Shown here: piece after piece, positions 48,221 to 59,799 of the stretch
How positions within the stretch are numbered: position 1 is the stretch's first letter
Layout: every line of letters starts with the position of its first letter
Source: Archegozetes longisetosus
Lineage: Eukaryota; Arthropoda; Arachnida; Sarcoptiformes; Trhypochthoniidae
Reading direction: 5' to 3'
NCBI GenBank assembly: GCA_018873245.2
Contig: JAEMBT020000007.1
Coordinates: 3,011,129 to 3,075,128, forward strand
Length of the DNA: 64,000 nt
Made by a program: the position numbers and the translations under genes
The notes under the pieces: generated by a model
Database searches by the model: none
What the model saw: the letters and a program-made list of their open reading frames with translations, nothing else
What the model was told of the DNA's origin: nothing

Positions 48221-50855
48221 ATTCTATTCTTACAAAATGTCGCCAAATTTAAACTTTGAGTGTTGATCTATTAGTCTTAGCGAGTTTATGACTTTATTTG
48301 ATTACATATCATATCTTGAGCCTTTTTACGATCTTCAGGAATAAATTATATCAAGCAATATTATTATGATTCCAGTGGTTGTGAATAGTTGCATGACAAA
48401 AACTAATTATAGTTCATGTTTACAATTGCACAACCTTTAGTGAGATTATTCATCTTTCATACTAGAAGCTTATTCTTGATTGCATGACTTTGTCAATAGG
48501 CGTAAATTTTATTAGAAGTTTTGTTTAAGCCAACTCAACTCTTTATTTAGTTCAATAAATCACATCCGAAGAGTCATTTAGAAAAGAAAATTAAAATAAA
48601 TGAAACCTAAACCCAACATAACTAATTATGAAAAGAATTGTTTCACTCTAATGGTAATTTGTTTTTTGATACTGTTACTCTACTCAAAATTTCTAATGTT
48701 TAATCTCTAAATACTCGAATGGCATTATAGAAAAGACAATGGGGTTTAGCAAAAGTCTGAAAAATTGATTGCCCACCAAATTCTCAATTCCCTGTTCAAT
48801 TAGATGGAATTAATTGCACTCAACTTCAATTACATGGATAAATTTTGAGTACTGTTTTCTTTAATCACACATAAAAGTCTATCACTCGACATGAATTTAA
48901 TAGCTTTGGAAATAAAGTGAAAATTCGTTATAATGAATCTCAAGATACAGAAGAGTTCGTTTTGTTATATCGTCAAGAATTTGTTATATCAAATTTGCCT
49001 ATAATGAGGTTGTACTGTATTTATATTAAATCCTTACAGCTTTCAGGTCTGCATTAGATGCTACATCAATTCGCAATTACACTAGGCTTATTTCTTCTCA
49101 TATATTAATATGAAAGTTATACACAAAAAATCTTACTTATCGTTATTGAAAAAACCATTTCCAAAAACTATTTCCCAAGAAAGCCTGTGAAATAAGATAT
49201 AATTTTTAGAGTAATGGGATATTTATTCTCAAAGTTCTGCCTGAAATATGATTTAAGCCTAATTTATTTTCAAGACATTATCGTCATGTTTGGTGAAAAC
49301 CTTTTAGTTTTCCAAAACAATGTGAATTGAAATTATTTACACACTCTAATTGACTTAAACCTTGTTCAAGTTTTTTTGCATAAATTGCCTAAAAACGATG
49401 ACCAACTGAAAAGTTGAAAAAATTGATTTTCAATCATTTTAATTCTGACAAATTTCCTTCTGATTCGCTGGTAGAAAACTTTAAACGAATACAATATTTA
49501 GGCAAAATAAATAGTTCCAGACTACAATTGCAACCAAAATCCTTATCTTAAAATATATATTTAATAAGAAACTGCATTAAACGTTCAATTAGTTACGCAA
49601 ATAGATTTATTCGAGATTGAGTTAAAGAAAATTGGATGTTTTCATCGTATGAGGTGTTGACCAATAATATTTGATGCAAATCTCTATAAGATATCTAGAG
49701 CACGATAAGGATCCAACTTATCTTTTACTGATATTGAGTCAATCTGTTATGATTTGTGATTCAGTATTACATAACAAATGCCATGTAATGCGAGAGAACG
49801 AATCAATATTCTATGCATGTAAATATCAATGGATTTTCGTATTAGATATACAGTTCATATAGCATGCAAGAAATTAGAACGAAATAATTTAAAGCTTCCT
49901 CTATTGGTTTTTTTTATGATTTTTAACGGTTTAATAAAGCGTTACGGATTCATAAAAGAATATAGTTCAAAGATTTTTTTTATTGAACAAAGATTCACTC
50001 TTATATATTTAGTATGAGTTTTTACGATAGCTTTCACTCATGTAAACAATAGTTGAGAAATTTTGATACCAATGCCAGGCTTTTGAGTACTTTTAATTTT
50101 TTTCGTTTTAATGGCAAATGAAATATATTTTAGTATAACTCGAGAACAATCTGTAAGAATCTCTTAATAAGAGCCTATAGAATATGATTCAAATATTCTG
50201 CATATTATTAAAAATTTAAAGTATTGAAATGTTTGTTCACTAAAATCTTATAAAATTCTGTTTGAAGAAGCTCGAGAAAAAGAAAATCTTATTCTATACT
50301 CAAACTCATACGAATCGAATGATTCGTTTAAAGGTTTAAGTTAGTGAAAAATTAAAACCAGTAAATAGCTCACTTTCTCTATGCTATAGCTGTGCTGTAA
50401 TATATAAATGAACAGTTAAGTCAAGTCTTAAATGTAGAATACAAAAAATTAATTGAGAGCTCACTTTATTTCATAAATTCAAATGTTTTAAGGTTGAACT
50501 AATGTTTATATTTCATATTCTGTCTGTCTATCATTAAATTATATCAGTCTTTAACATTGGCTGAATTATTAATCAAGTAAAGTGATTATTTTCATAATAA
50601 TTTTACGAAAAATTGCTATTTCACAAACTAAACTGAAATTAGAGTTTATTCAAATTTCAATTTTAAAATGCTTTAGGTAAAACCTTTTAGGTAAACAACT
50701 TAATTATTGCTAATAAAACACAAATTCTAGCATAACTTATGGGCATTGGTATTAGGATGTTCTTCGAAAAATATTGATCTCGAATTTTTCACATCAACAG
50801 ATTTGTCAAAGTAGAAAACTTTTTTCCCATTAGTTTATCACAAAAGAAAAAGAAA

Positions 50856-50899
<44 letters not shown>

Positions 50900-52540
50900 G
50901 CAAATAAATAACATGTTTTAGACATATCTTAAGATATTTTGTATAGATGCAACATATTTTTGTGTAACCTATACTTTGTTATTGTAATCTAAGCAGAAGT
51001 GAGTGAGTCATGTCATCGATCAGAGATATGATAGTCACCGAAGTCAGTATTTATATATATTTGCTTCTGGCTTAAAGACAATGATTCTACTACTCTTCAG
51101 TGAATTATATAATGCTATCCCTATATTTGCTTTTAGTCTTATCACTAGAGACTGACAACAGCAATCTCTTCTATTGGAATGAAAAATTTTGCCTTCAAAT
51201 TATAGCTTTCATAATATTTGAGTTAGGCAAAATATTTATTACATCAAGCGTATTCAAGCTTCAAATTTTCGCTTCAGAGTTTGTGAGTTATTCATGTGTA
51301 GTACAAAAAGATACCCACACGTTGAGAAAAATTTCTTTTCATAGTGAAACAATCAAAATATTTTTATAAAATTTTATATAACATAGAATCGCTTAACGCT
51401 ATTCAATTGGAAAATATAATTCCAATCAAAATGTTTCTGAATATGATCTTAAAAAGAATTGTACCAAACTTTGATATTTTTGTTAATAATTACCAAATTG
51501 TCAAAACATAGCTTAATCGATTATAATTTTTGTAATTTTGCTCACCAACCGAAACAATTTAATTTGTACTTATTTTTAATTATAAAATAATTAATTTGAA
51601 AATGTTCAAGAATGTATGCAAGAGTTTATTCTAATTATGTTACGCATGGAAAAATTTGAAGATTCCAATTAGAAAATCAATTTTTTTCGAACCATGTACC
51701 GAGAAGTCATGAAATTCTGATTTCTTCAAATGAATGGATCATTAAGTCCAAAAAAGACTTTCTGAATCGGAAACTTTTTACGCGATAAGTATCACAGCCA
51801 TATATGAGATGTTGTATAATATAGAATAAAATATTTTCTCTCATATTATGACAAAGCAGTTTATGTTTTCATTCAGACTGTAATCGTAAGCCATATTTCA
51901 CTCGAATTAACTATTAAAATAATCAGTGATATGCAAAGCTTGAGCATTGCAGGAATCTGCAGTCTCGAGCTGGTGTTTCGAAATAGAAAATTTTTTAATC
52001 AAAATTTTTTAAAAATTCATAGTGTTTGTTAATTAAGTATTTCAATCATGATTGAGATTTTAATTCAAGTAAAGTTAAAGTTTCTTAGACTAACTATCAG
52101 AAAACTACATGAATTACGATATTAAATAAGTCTTTGCGATTATAGATTAGGGCATTAAACTGAGCATTAAATCAAAGCCTGAAAACATAATTAATCAGAA
52201 CATAATCTGTGCTTTTGTCAACATAACTATAATTGATTTGCTTTCATCCAACTATCTATATAGACATAATCACCAGAGTTATGAAATAATATTGTTAGCA
52301 ATATTCTTATTATTGACCATAAAATTCCTGATTTTCACAGTGCGAGCTTTATATCCCCTATAATATATGTATTCAATAAAAGTATCTGATTATAAATCTA
52401 TGTTTACATTTCGTGATAGTTGATAAAACTAGAAACTGAATTCTCTTACAGGCAACTATGCAGATAAAAATACAGATAATGACATATATTTCATATTTTT
52501 ATTTGAACGTAACAATGAGTTAACTTGAATGATCGCCAGT
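48221..52540. other. about 4.3 kb with no recognised gene
   Basis: A+T-rich DNA. A frame at 51112-51369 (plus) begins MLSLYLLLVLSLETDNSN, signal-peptide-like, and is preceded by a TATATA run, but nothing after it looks conserved, so it is not called. The region also holds the (AG)n microsatellite at 50859-50893. Confidence 0.35.
50859..50893. repeat. (AG)n microsatellite
   Basis: About 17 uninterrupted AG units. Confidence 0.95.
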
Positions 52541-52551
52541 ACTTACATTAA

Positions 52552-52858
52552 ACCACGCTGACTAAATTAGTCTTTGTATATTCCGTTTCTCAAGCTGTTG
52601 GACTGAAAGTTGTCTTTGATTCAATCCTCACAAAATTTATTGTTAGAAAGAATGAAGAACCGATAGTAATCTGAACTGAAGTTTGAGTTTTAACAGATTT
52701 AACTTTTATTTTCAAAAAGCTGTGATGTATTAATAAAAGATTTAGTCTGACATCACTATCTATTCATCAATTTTTCTGACGATAAATTTTGTGAAAATGT
52801 TTCTGAGATTAACAGTTTGAAAAACAGAATATTCATAAATTAATTAAGTCAGCGTGGC
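52552..52858. mobile_element. foldback MITE flanked by TTAA (piggyBac-like)
   Basis: A 307-bp element. Both ends are RCCACGCTGACT in inverted orientation, each directly preceded by TTAA (52548-52551 and 52859-52862), the obligate piggyBac target. The two halves pair along about 150 bp (for example CACAAAATTTAT on both sides), making it nearly all stem. No coding sequence. Since TTAA is common in such A+T-rich DNA, the superfamily assignment is tentative. Confidence 0.65.
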
Positions 52859-52954
52859 TTAATATAAGTAGCTCTACTTGGGATGATTCAAATTAACTCA
52901 ATGCGGATTAAAGTAAAAGACATACATTCAAAATTTATCTGATTTATGTCCGTT

Positions 52955-53540
52955 CAGTTTCCTTATTAGATGTGATTATTGCCTGTCAATCAGCATTTTT
53001 GTCTATTTATGACAATTTACGCTGTGGTTAATACTTAAGAAAAGTAGTTAGTAAGATTACATCAATGTATGAAAGGAATGACAAAAGGCTTATAATCCTC
53101 TTTTCTTCAGATACTTTTATTTTTCTCTTATGTATTGTTTCCAGTGGTGTTCACAATGCCAGAAACGCTTTAATTTTTTTCCTATGATTGCTGAACACCA
53201 AAAATAAATGTCAATTCAATATCAGCAAAAGATTACTGAACCACAAATTCTATTGTAATCGATTTAAAATTGAATAAAAAGAAAAATATTTTCATATTTA
53301 TATCAATATAAGAACTTTTCTCTGGATTTAGTGTCTGATCGATTTATTATAAGTTATAGTTGGAAGCTCAAACATTTTTTACTTTTTGAAAATCATATAT
53401 ATACAGATTTATATATATTTTATTTTTCAATCAAGTTATTTTTGAGCCCATTATAAGAGATACGGATTGTATTTCATGACAAATACTTTCAAAGATTAAC
53501 CTCAATATAACTTCTGTTGCTTTGAAGAAAGCCTCAATTT
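52955..53540 (-). repeat. dispersed repeat, arm 2 of an inverted pair
   Basis: Reverse-complement partner of 47667-48220, about 4.7 kb away. Such a pair could fold in RNA or recombine to invert the intervening DNA. Confidence 0.65.
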
Positions 53541-55189
53541 TATGTGCTTTTCGTTAACGAGAAGAATCAAATAAATGCGAATCATTCTCAAGAATTCAGT
53601 TCACATAAAAAACTTTTTTTCCACACTCCTCAATTGTTGTAAATAGATTTCTTGGTTCAAAAGTATATATAGAGTAAGAACGAAAATTCAGTTCATATAA
53701 AGTCTTAGTTTATAATCCAGAGCATTTCTAATATGTCTTATGTTAAAATTAGCGACATCAATTGTAAAGGGATTAGGAATTAAGCCTTCAATTGTCTTAT
53801 ACAAATAATTTAAAGATTTTGTAACTCTCTCAAAGTTTAAGACAATTTCAGATTCTCTTTCAGATTGAAAAATAAATTTCTTTTAATCATGACTTGAATA
53901 ACAATTTGAAAATAACAGAGATAAACTTTTTTTATTCTTATACACTGAATTATTACTTACTTTTGAGTTAATAGAGTTGATCGATATATATATATATATA
54001 TTCTGTTCACTTATTCATTCACTACTAGTTAGTTGTCATTCAATATTTGCAAATCCAATAAGAAATAGATAGAAATCAATAGAGAATAAGAAAAAATATT
54101 TTCAACGAAGGAAACTTTTAGAAAATCAGTTTAAGATCGCTTTGAATTGACTGTTCAATAATTGGCTCCCAAAGCAGATGTCTTTTAGCACACTATAAAT
54201 GTTGCGTATTGTGATCAATTGCAAAGACAGAACAGTATAGCTGCTTTAATGATATTATGACTACTAGTAGACTGTGTTCTACTGACTCTCACTCTCCACT
54301 GTCTTTATAGCATGGGATAAACGTTACTCTTAACTCACAACTGTTTTGGTTCTCCATCAGCACTTGCGCTAAGTTATTTCTTCGCTCAATCGATATAAAA
54401 AAATTCGCATTACTTTTAATGAAAAAAGTTTTAAAAGTTTTAAGAGTTTATCTCTTTAAAAATTGCTCCATTTTTATTTCTCATATTAAGTTCAGCAAAA
54501 GATGAACTAAACAAATGTCTGATTAAATCTTTTATATTGATCAAATCTAAACTTCTAGAACCACCTCGACTAATAACTTGAAGTACTATCTATTCGTATG
54601 AAAGCTTACAGTTCCTCTAGTCTTAATGTAATTAGTTTGTGACTAATACAATTTTTCAGATCAAGTATATCATACAATTTGATATTTTGCAATCAACGTC
54701 AATGTCATAAAAATTATGAACTTTCAAATTTAAACTTTTGGCTTTACTATGAAGTAGTTGAAGATCGTTTTAGAATTAATTCTCTTGAGAGAATTGCGTG
54801 ATTTTTTGAAAGTATTGGTATTCTTTAGCATATGAGAGTCTAATTATTCATTTAAATAAGTGAATAAAAACTCTTAGGCTTTAGCTATCTCTTGTAGAAA
54901 TTAGAATTAATGAAAGAGTTTGAGATGTGAAAAGTTGTACATTAACTCAAGACTTTTGTGTCAGCGTTAAACATTTTAGTATTAGCATTTTAGTAATGGC
55001 TCAACACATGCACAGAAGTCCAGGTTCAATATGGAACTGGTCTAATATATAAAAAACCCAACGTACAACTTAACACACATAGTACTCTGCACAAGTCGAT
55101 TTGAACGATTTAGCAAATCGAGTCAACTTACGATTCCAAGTCGAATCCGGATGTGACTCAAGTAGATTTGAATTTATATTAATTTAGGA
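53541..55189. other. non-coding, with an (AT)n run
   Basis: An (AT)n run occupies about 53984-54001. Otherwise nothing recognised. Confidence 0.35.
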
Positions 55190-55450
55190 AAATGTCTTAG
55201 AATTTCTAAAACTTTCTTGAAACTTATGAAGTGTTCTAGAAAATTTTTAAAAACTATGAAATATTCTAGAATTTTTCTAGAATAATCTGGAAACCTATTG
55301 AGTATTCAAAAACTCTTGAAAACATTCTTGAGTTTTACAGCAAATTCTAGATTTTTGTTGAACATTCAAAAAACCTATTATAAATTTCGGAGCTTTCCAG
55401 AAAATATGGAATTCTAAAGCATATTCTTGAGTTTTCTTAAAGATTCTACA
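55190..55450. repeat. degenerate ATTCTAGAA-type repeat block
   Basis: About 260 bp dominated by variants of ATTCTAGAA, CTTGAAAAC and ATTCAAAAAC at irregular spacing. The flanks (about 55090-55160 and 55540-55570) carry TCGAATC / TCGAACCGAACC words, so this may be the interior of an old motif-rich DNA transposon, but no termini could be fixed. Confidence 0.4.
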
Positions 55451-56067
55451 GATCTATATCACTTACTAATTTCAGTTTGAGTTTTGAGTAAACTCGACAT
55501 AAGTAAATAAAATAAAATAAATAAGTCTAAATCAAACAGCGATTGAACAGATTCGAACCGAACCGAACACAATTTGTGCGGGTACTAACTACACAAAACT
55601 TTTTCAAGCTGTAAATAAGTTCTAATAATATCAAATTAATAGCTGCTCTTCACTAAATTAATAATGGCCAACAATTGAAAGTAACTAGAACTTTGTTTAG
55701 TTTTTCGGATGACTGACAATAGTTATCTTGATACCTAAAACGCCTCGTTCTTTCAATCATTCATTTATAATGAAGAATTTCCTCATTTCTAGATCTTTAT
55801 TTGAATGAATAGCATTAGAACCTTTCATGTTATTGACTTGATTGTTAGAAAACTATCTTGTATTTTTTTAAATCTTCAAAATGATTCTTTTATTAATTGA
55901 TGTTGAGCTATCAATCGTGCCTATCAACCAATTGTGCAAATTTTAGATTAAAAATAAAATAATTTATCAAACATAAAAATTGAGAAGGAGTATGCGTGGT
56001 CACTGCAAAAAGTTTCGGTTCCCAAACAGTGTTAAACCGAAACCCAGAGAAATTTTTTGAGAAAACT
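55451..56067. other. non-coding stretch
   Basis: Includes the right edge of the motif-rich block (CGAACCGAACCGAAC near 55555). No gene recognised. Confidence 0.3.
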
Positions 56068-56216
56068 TCCAGATACTCAAAAAGAAAGGGGACTAGCATC
56101 ACATATTGAAAGAATAGGTCGATTCCAAGCCTGCCATTGAGTCCAGAACATCTATTAGCCCTGCTTACGTGGGTAGCCCAATCGAATATAGCACGACATA
56201 ATATCACGTGATAAAA
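56068..56216 (+). pseudogene. possible transposase relic (very weak)
   Basis: A GC-richer patch. Plus-strand translation with one stop gives SIPSLPLSPEHLLALLTWVA followed by QSNIARHNI, reminiscent of the PL....LLLL..W helix of IS1595/Merlin-type transposases. The match is short and the opposite strand is also open (55911-56237), so this is a guess. Confidence 0.2.
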
Positions 56217-56322
56217 TTTCAAAATAAAATTCATCATATAACATTACACATAATAATTTATAATAAAATCCATAAAATTGCATACTAAATTTTGTGTATG
56301 CTTGTAAGAATTTAATTTTCTG

Positions 56323-56327
<5 letters not shown>

Positions 56328-56357
<30 letters not shown>
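56328..56357. repeat. (AT)n microsatellite
   Basis: About 14 uninterrupted AT units. Confidence 0.9.
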
Positions 56358-56360
<3 letters not shown>

Positions 56361-57159
56361 AACTAGGTAAAATTATAGTAAATTAGCTCGGGTTGGGTTT
56401 CATCATGATTAGTTATGTAAATTAGGTATTATTAGGTCAACTTTCGTTAGATATTAAGCCAAGAGTTTTTGATGATGAAAGAGTGGGAATATATAAGAAT
56501 ACATTTGGTCGAACTGTTGTTTTAAGGATAAGACACGGTAACTATCCTAACGTGTTATCTTGACCTGAAATGTATATAAAATATCAAAATTTGTTCCCAA
56601 TCTTCAAGATGTTTGACTTCAAAGTTTGATATTTTGACATTAGGTTATCATTTTAGAATATTAAACCTTAAAAATGGGAAGGATTATGCGGGTCTAGCTT
56701 CGATCAAACCTCATAGTAAGTCGTTCAAAATTAACCAAGATAGTCGCGCTCAGAAGTTAATCTAAGGATCAGTCAATTTTTATATTCAAAAAACCATGAG
56801 CTTAAAATTCAATGTTATTAGATACAGTTTGAGATACTTGCCAGCTTGATTTGATGTTTTTTGCTTTAATGGTTGTACATGAATAAATATTTATGAATTT
56901 GTTGCTGACATTGAATCAATTTTCTTATCTTTCTGAAACTTTTTGATTATATTTTCATTATAAATTGCAAATCACATTTTAACTATCCTTAATCCTCGCT
57001 ACTAATTACGGTCATCTTATGACTTTTTACTCATTCAGAAGGAAATTTTACATTTTGAACAAATTAACTTTCTATTCTTTCTATAATTTCTTTGAATCTC
57101 CAAAATTAAAATAATTTAATAATTATTTAACTACCTGAAAAATATTCATTCAAGTGGAT
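56358..57159. other. non-coding, 3' flank of the MACPF locus
   Basis: No coding or repeat signature recognised. Confidence 0.3.
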
Positions 57160-59684
57160 CTGGGGATATTCATAATTAAAATTTGGAGGCACTTTAATAT
57201 TTCATCTGCTTTAGACCTACCGAATGAATTAGTTTGGCTTGTTAACTTTATACTCCATGATAAATCACATCGCTTATCTTCACCCGAACCAGTGAAATTT
57301 TCATAAGTAAGCCATTTGTTGGGTAAAACGCATTTCCCCTGACTAGACTGTCATTTAGAAAATTTTGGTTACTGACGTAAACCTCCTCATTTAAGCGGGC
57401 TGATCTACAAATTTAAGCAAATTTCAACGTTTTGGAACATCCAATCAGGTACTGCAATAAGAACATATAACATCCGTGCCATTGCGCATCCACAACTAGA
57501 AGCATTATGAGTTGAATCATAATATTTGCTGGTAAAATTTCCTACTCTAGCACAATTCACAGGATTTTCCGAATTTGGGTAGAAATTTTATTTACATTGG
57601 TGATTTAGATTCCTTTCCCAACCTCTCTGTTTACCTTGATAAGGAATATAACAAATTTTAACTTTCTTAGACCATTCAGAACTTGATTCTGTGAAAAATC
57701 CCCACTGTATAGCGCAACCTTTGTCTTTGTTGTGAGAGCTATCAGGATAGTATAATGTTCTTTCATTGATGGAGCGCATAAGGTATTGTAAACACCTTTG
57801 CAATCACGAGAATTCGGATCAATAGGCTCCCATTGCATACAAATTTTTGTGCTATTAAGACTCCAGCTTAGCTTATCGTATAGCTTTCCAACTCGATCTT
57901 TTATTTCTGTCAAAGACTTTTCTTCAGGAACAGAAAGTAATGTTTGTGACCCCGTCCTATTTGAAATTATCGATATTTCTTCTTTATTGATATGACTATT
58001 ATATTTTTTGTAAAGTTGAGTTAAGTAATTCAATTCACTTAAATATGCCTTATCAAAATATAATTGCATTGCTTTTTCCGTTCCCGCACGCACATCATGG
58101 TTACGAATTAATTCAGTTATAGGTCTAAGTTCTTCTCCGAGCATTCTATGGCATTCTATAAATGGAATAAGCCCATTTTTTGTCAATTTTTCAGAGAGTT
58201 TATGAAAACCACTATAATATCTTATTTCTGACTTTGTATTCCGGATGAATTCAGAGTCAATTTTTCTATTTGTATTTTGTAATTCAACATCAATTTCTAA
58301 TTGACCTATCAAGAAATTTAACTGAAGTTTCGCATTCTGCTCAATGGTATACGATACTCATGATCCTGTACAAGTTAGAATCAATTTTAATAGCAATTCT
58401 GATTTTGCTGTTGAAAAATAATGTGTTCCATATGTTTCTATGAATTTAGTATATGCTTTTGAACTCTCGTTGTATACTTTCGATAACATTTTGTTAATAT
58501 ATTCATTCATATCATTTGTCAGCTTAGTTTCATTACTCCAGTGCGGTGCTAAATCTATTTCATAAGCAGAGAGATTTGCATCAACTATTGAGATGGACTT
58601 TGATTTGTTAGTTATTTTCTCCACTGTTCTTCTATATGACTGATTTGCAGATGCACTGAAAGAAGGAGCGTGTAACTTATTCTGATATCTGAACTAAAAG
58701 TTTGTTTAACTTATTTGTAGTTATTCATAAAACTAATTTTGACTTCTTTTGTCCCAGTAGGAACTGTTCTGATACCGTCATTAACAATTTGATCAGGGAC
58801 TGAATGAATAATACAATCCTCATATGGACTGTCATAAGATGATTTTCTTTTGCAAGTGTAATCAATTACTCTTTTCCTGAAACCATTGTTTTCAATAAGG
58901 TCTAAAGGAAGCAGATTCAATTTCGTAATGCCTATTCCTATCCCCATTTTATTTAAACCAGGTAGTATTTGGCTGCATGCCTTTGCTCCGATGGTAAACT
59001 TGAATGTTGACTTATTTCCTACTTATTAAGTAAGAGTCAAGTGATAAAATGAATTTTCAAGAGTGAAATACAATTCAAAATTGCTGAATTAGCTGAAGTT
59101 TTATATTAAATTTAATCTGAAAATCTATTTTGAAAATAAGTTTTCAAGTGAAAAAGCCTTCAACTAATAGTGTTACAAAATCTATTTTTAAGTTTTAAGT
59201 GAGAACTAGGGTCTCGAGAATCTCGGATTTACAGGAATCTCAGAGTTGACCAATTGTCTCAAAATGTAGTGTTTGGTCTCCCTATCACTTTAGACGGAAT
59301 TAAAAGCTTTCTTAAAAAATATTCTATGGTCCTCTTTGATTTTATCTGTCCTGAACTGTGTTCAGGAATCTATGTTTTAAAACTTAGTTGCCCTGACGTG
59401 AAAATTGTTAAACTTGCAAACGGAGCATATGCTAAATTTAATTAACTATTCAAATATTTTTCACATTATCGATTCTACTTTGAAGAGAAATAGTCAAGAT
59501 CGATTTCAAACTGCTTTCAATGAATTTTAGTCTAAAAGATTTCAGATTTCATCAAAGAAATTGAAATAAATAAATTGAACCAATACTATACAACCTTAAT
59601 CGTCACATTCTCTTCAATTTTACCGTTTATACAAAGAAATGAAATCGGCAAATGAATTAGCCAAAAGATGAAACGCTTATTCAT
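57160..59684 (-). pseudogene. MACPF (perforin-like) gene with cysteine modules, broken
   Basis: MACPF proteins are secreted and insert into membranes as pores in immunity, venom or development. A first exon (59684 to about 59595) gives a good signal peptide (MNKRFIFWLIHLPISFLCIN) and a plausible donor. The next block (about 59027-58711) has the family's N-terminal PGLN...G.G region. A third block from about 58681 contains the MACPF signature YGTHY (58418-58432). Downstream are three C-terminal modules with a C....W-type cysteine pattern (about 57780-57600, 57590-57420, 57370-57165). Breaks: an in-frame TGA at 58358-58360 with matching sequence on both sides in one frame, an apparent frame change near 57740-57800, a stop at the end of the second block, and no phase-consistent junction between the first two blocks. 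I infer a pseudogene, though unseen exons or assembly errors could explain some breaks. Confidence 0.7.
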
Positions 59685-59770
59685 TTAAGACTCATAATTG
59701 ATAAACCGAATCTTTGAATTTTCTATACTCTCTGTTCCATGCTGATCTTGAAAAATTTTGGCTCCCAGTT

Positions 59771-59778
59771 TTTATATA
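59771..59778 (-). promoter_or_regulatory. TATA box of the MACPF gene
   Basis: TATATAAA on the minus strand. About 33-35 bases downstream is GATCAGCA (A at 59743), which fits an arthropod initiator (TCAGT-like), and the signal-peptide ATG follows at 59684. The spacing is right for a focused RNA polymerase II promoter; assignment is by sequence only. Confidence 0.5.
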
Positions 59779-59799
59779 CTTAATCATATCTTAATATTT

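Noticed and set aside
51112-51369. Signal-peptide-like frame after a TATATA run, possible secreted peptide
   Set aside because: The TATA-to-initiator spacing is too long, the remainder is A+T-driven, and no downstream exon is seen.
55911-56237. Minus-strand 108-residue frame
   Set aside because: Residues follow no family, and the opposite strand is marginally more transposase-like; neither is strong.
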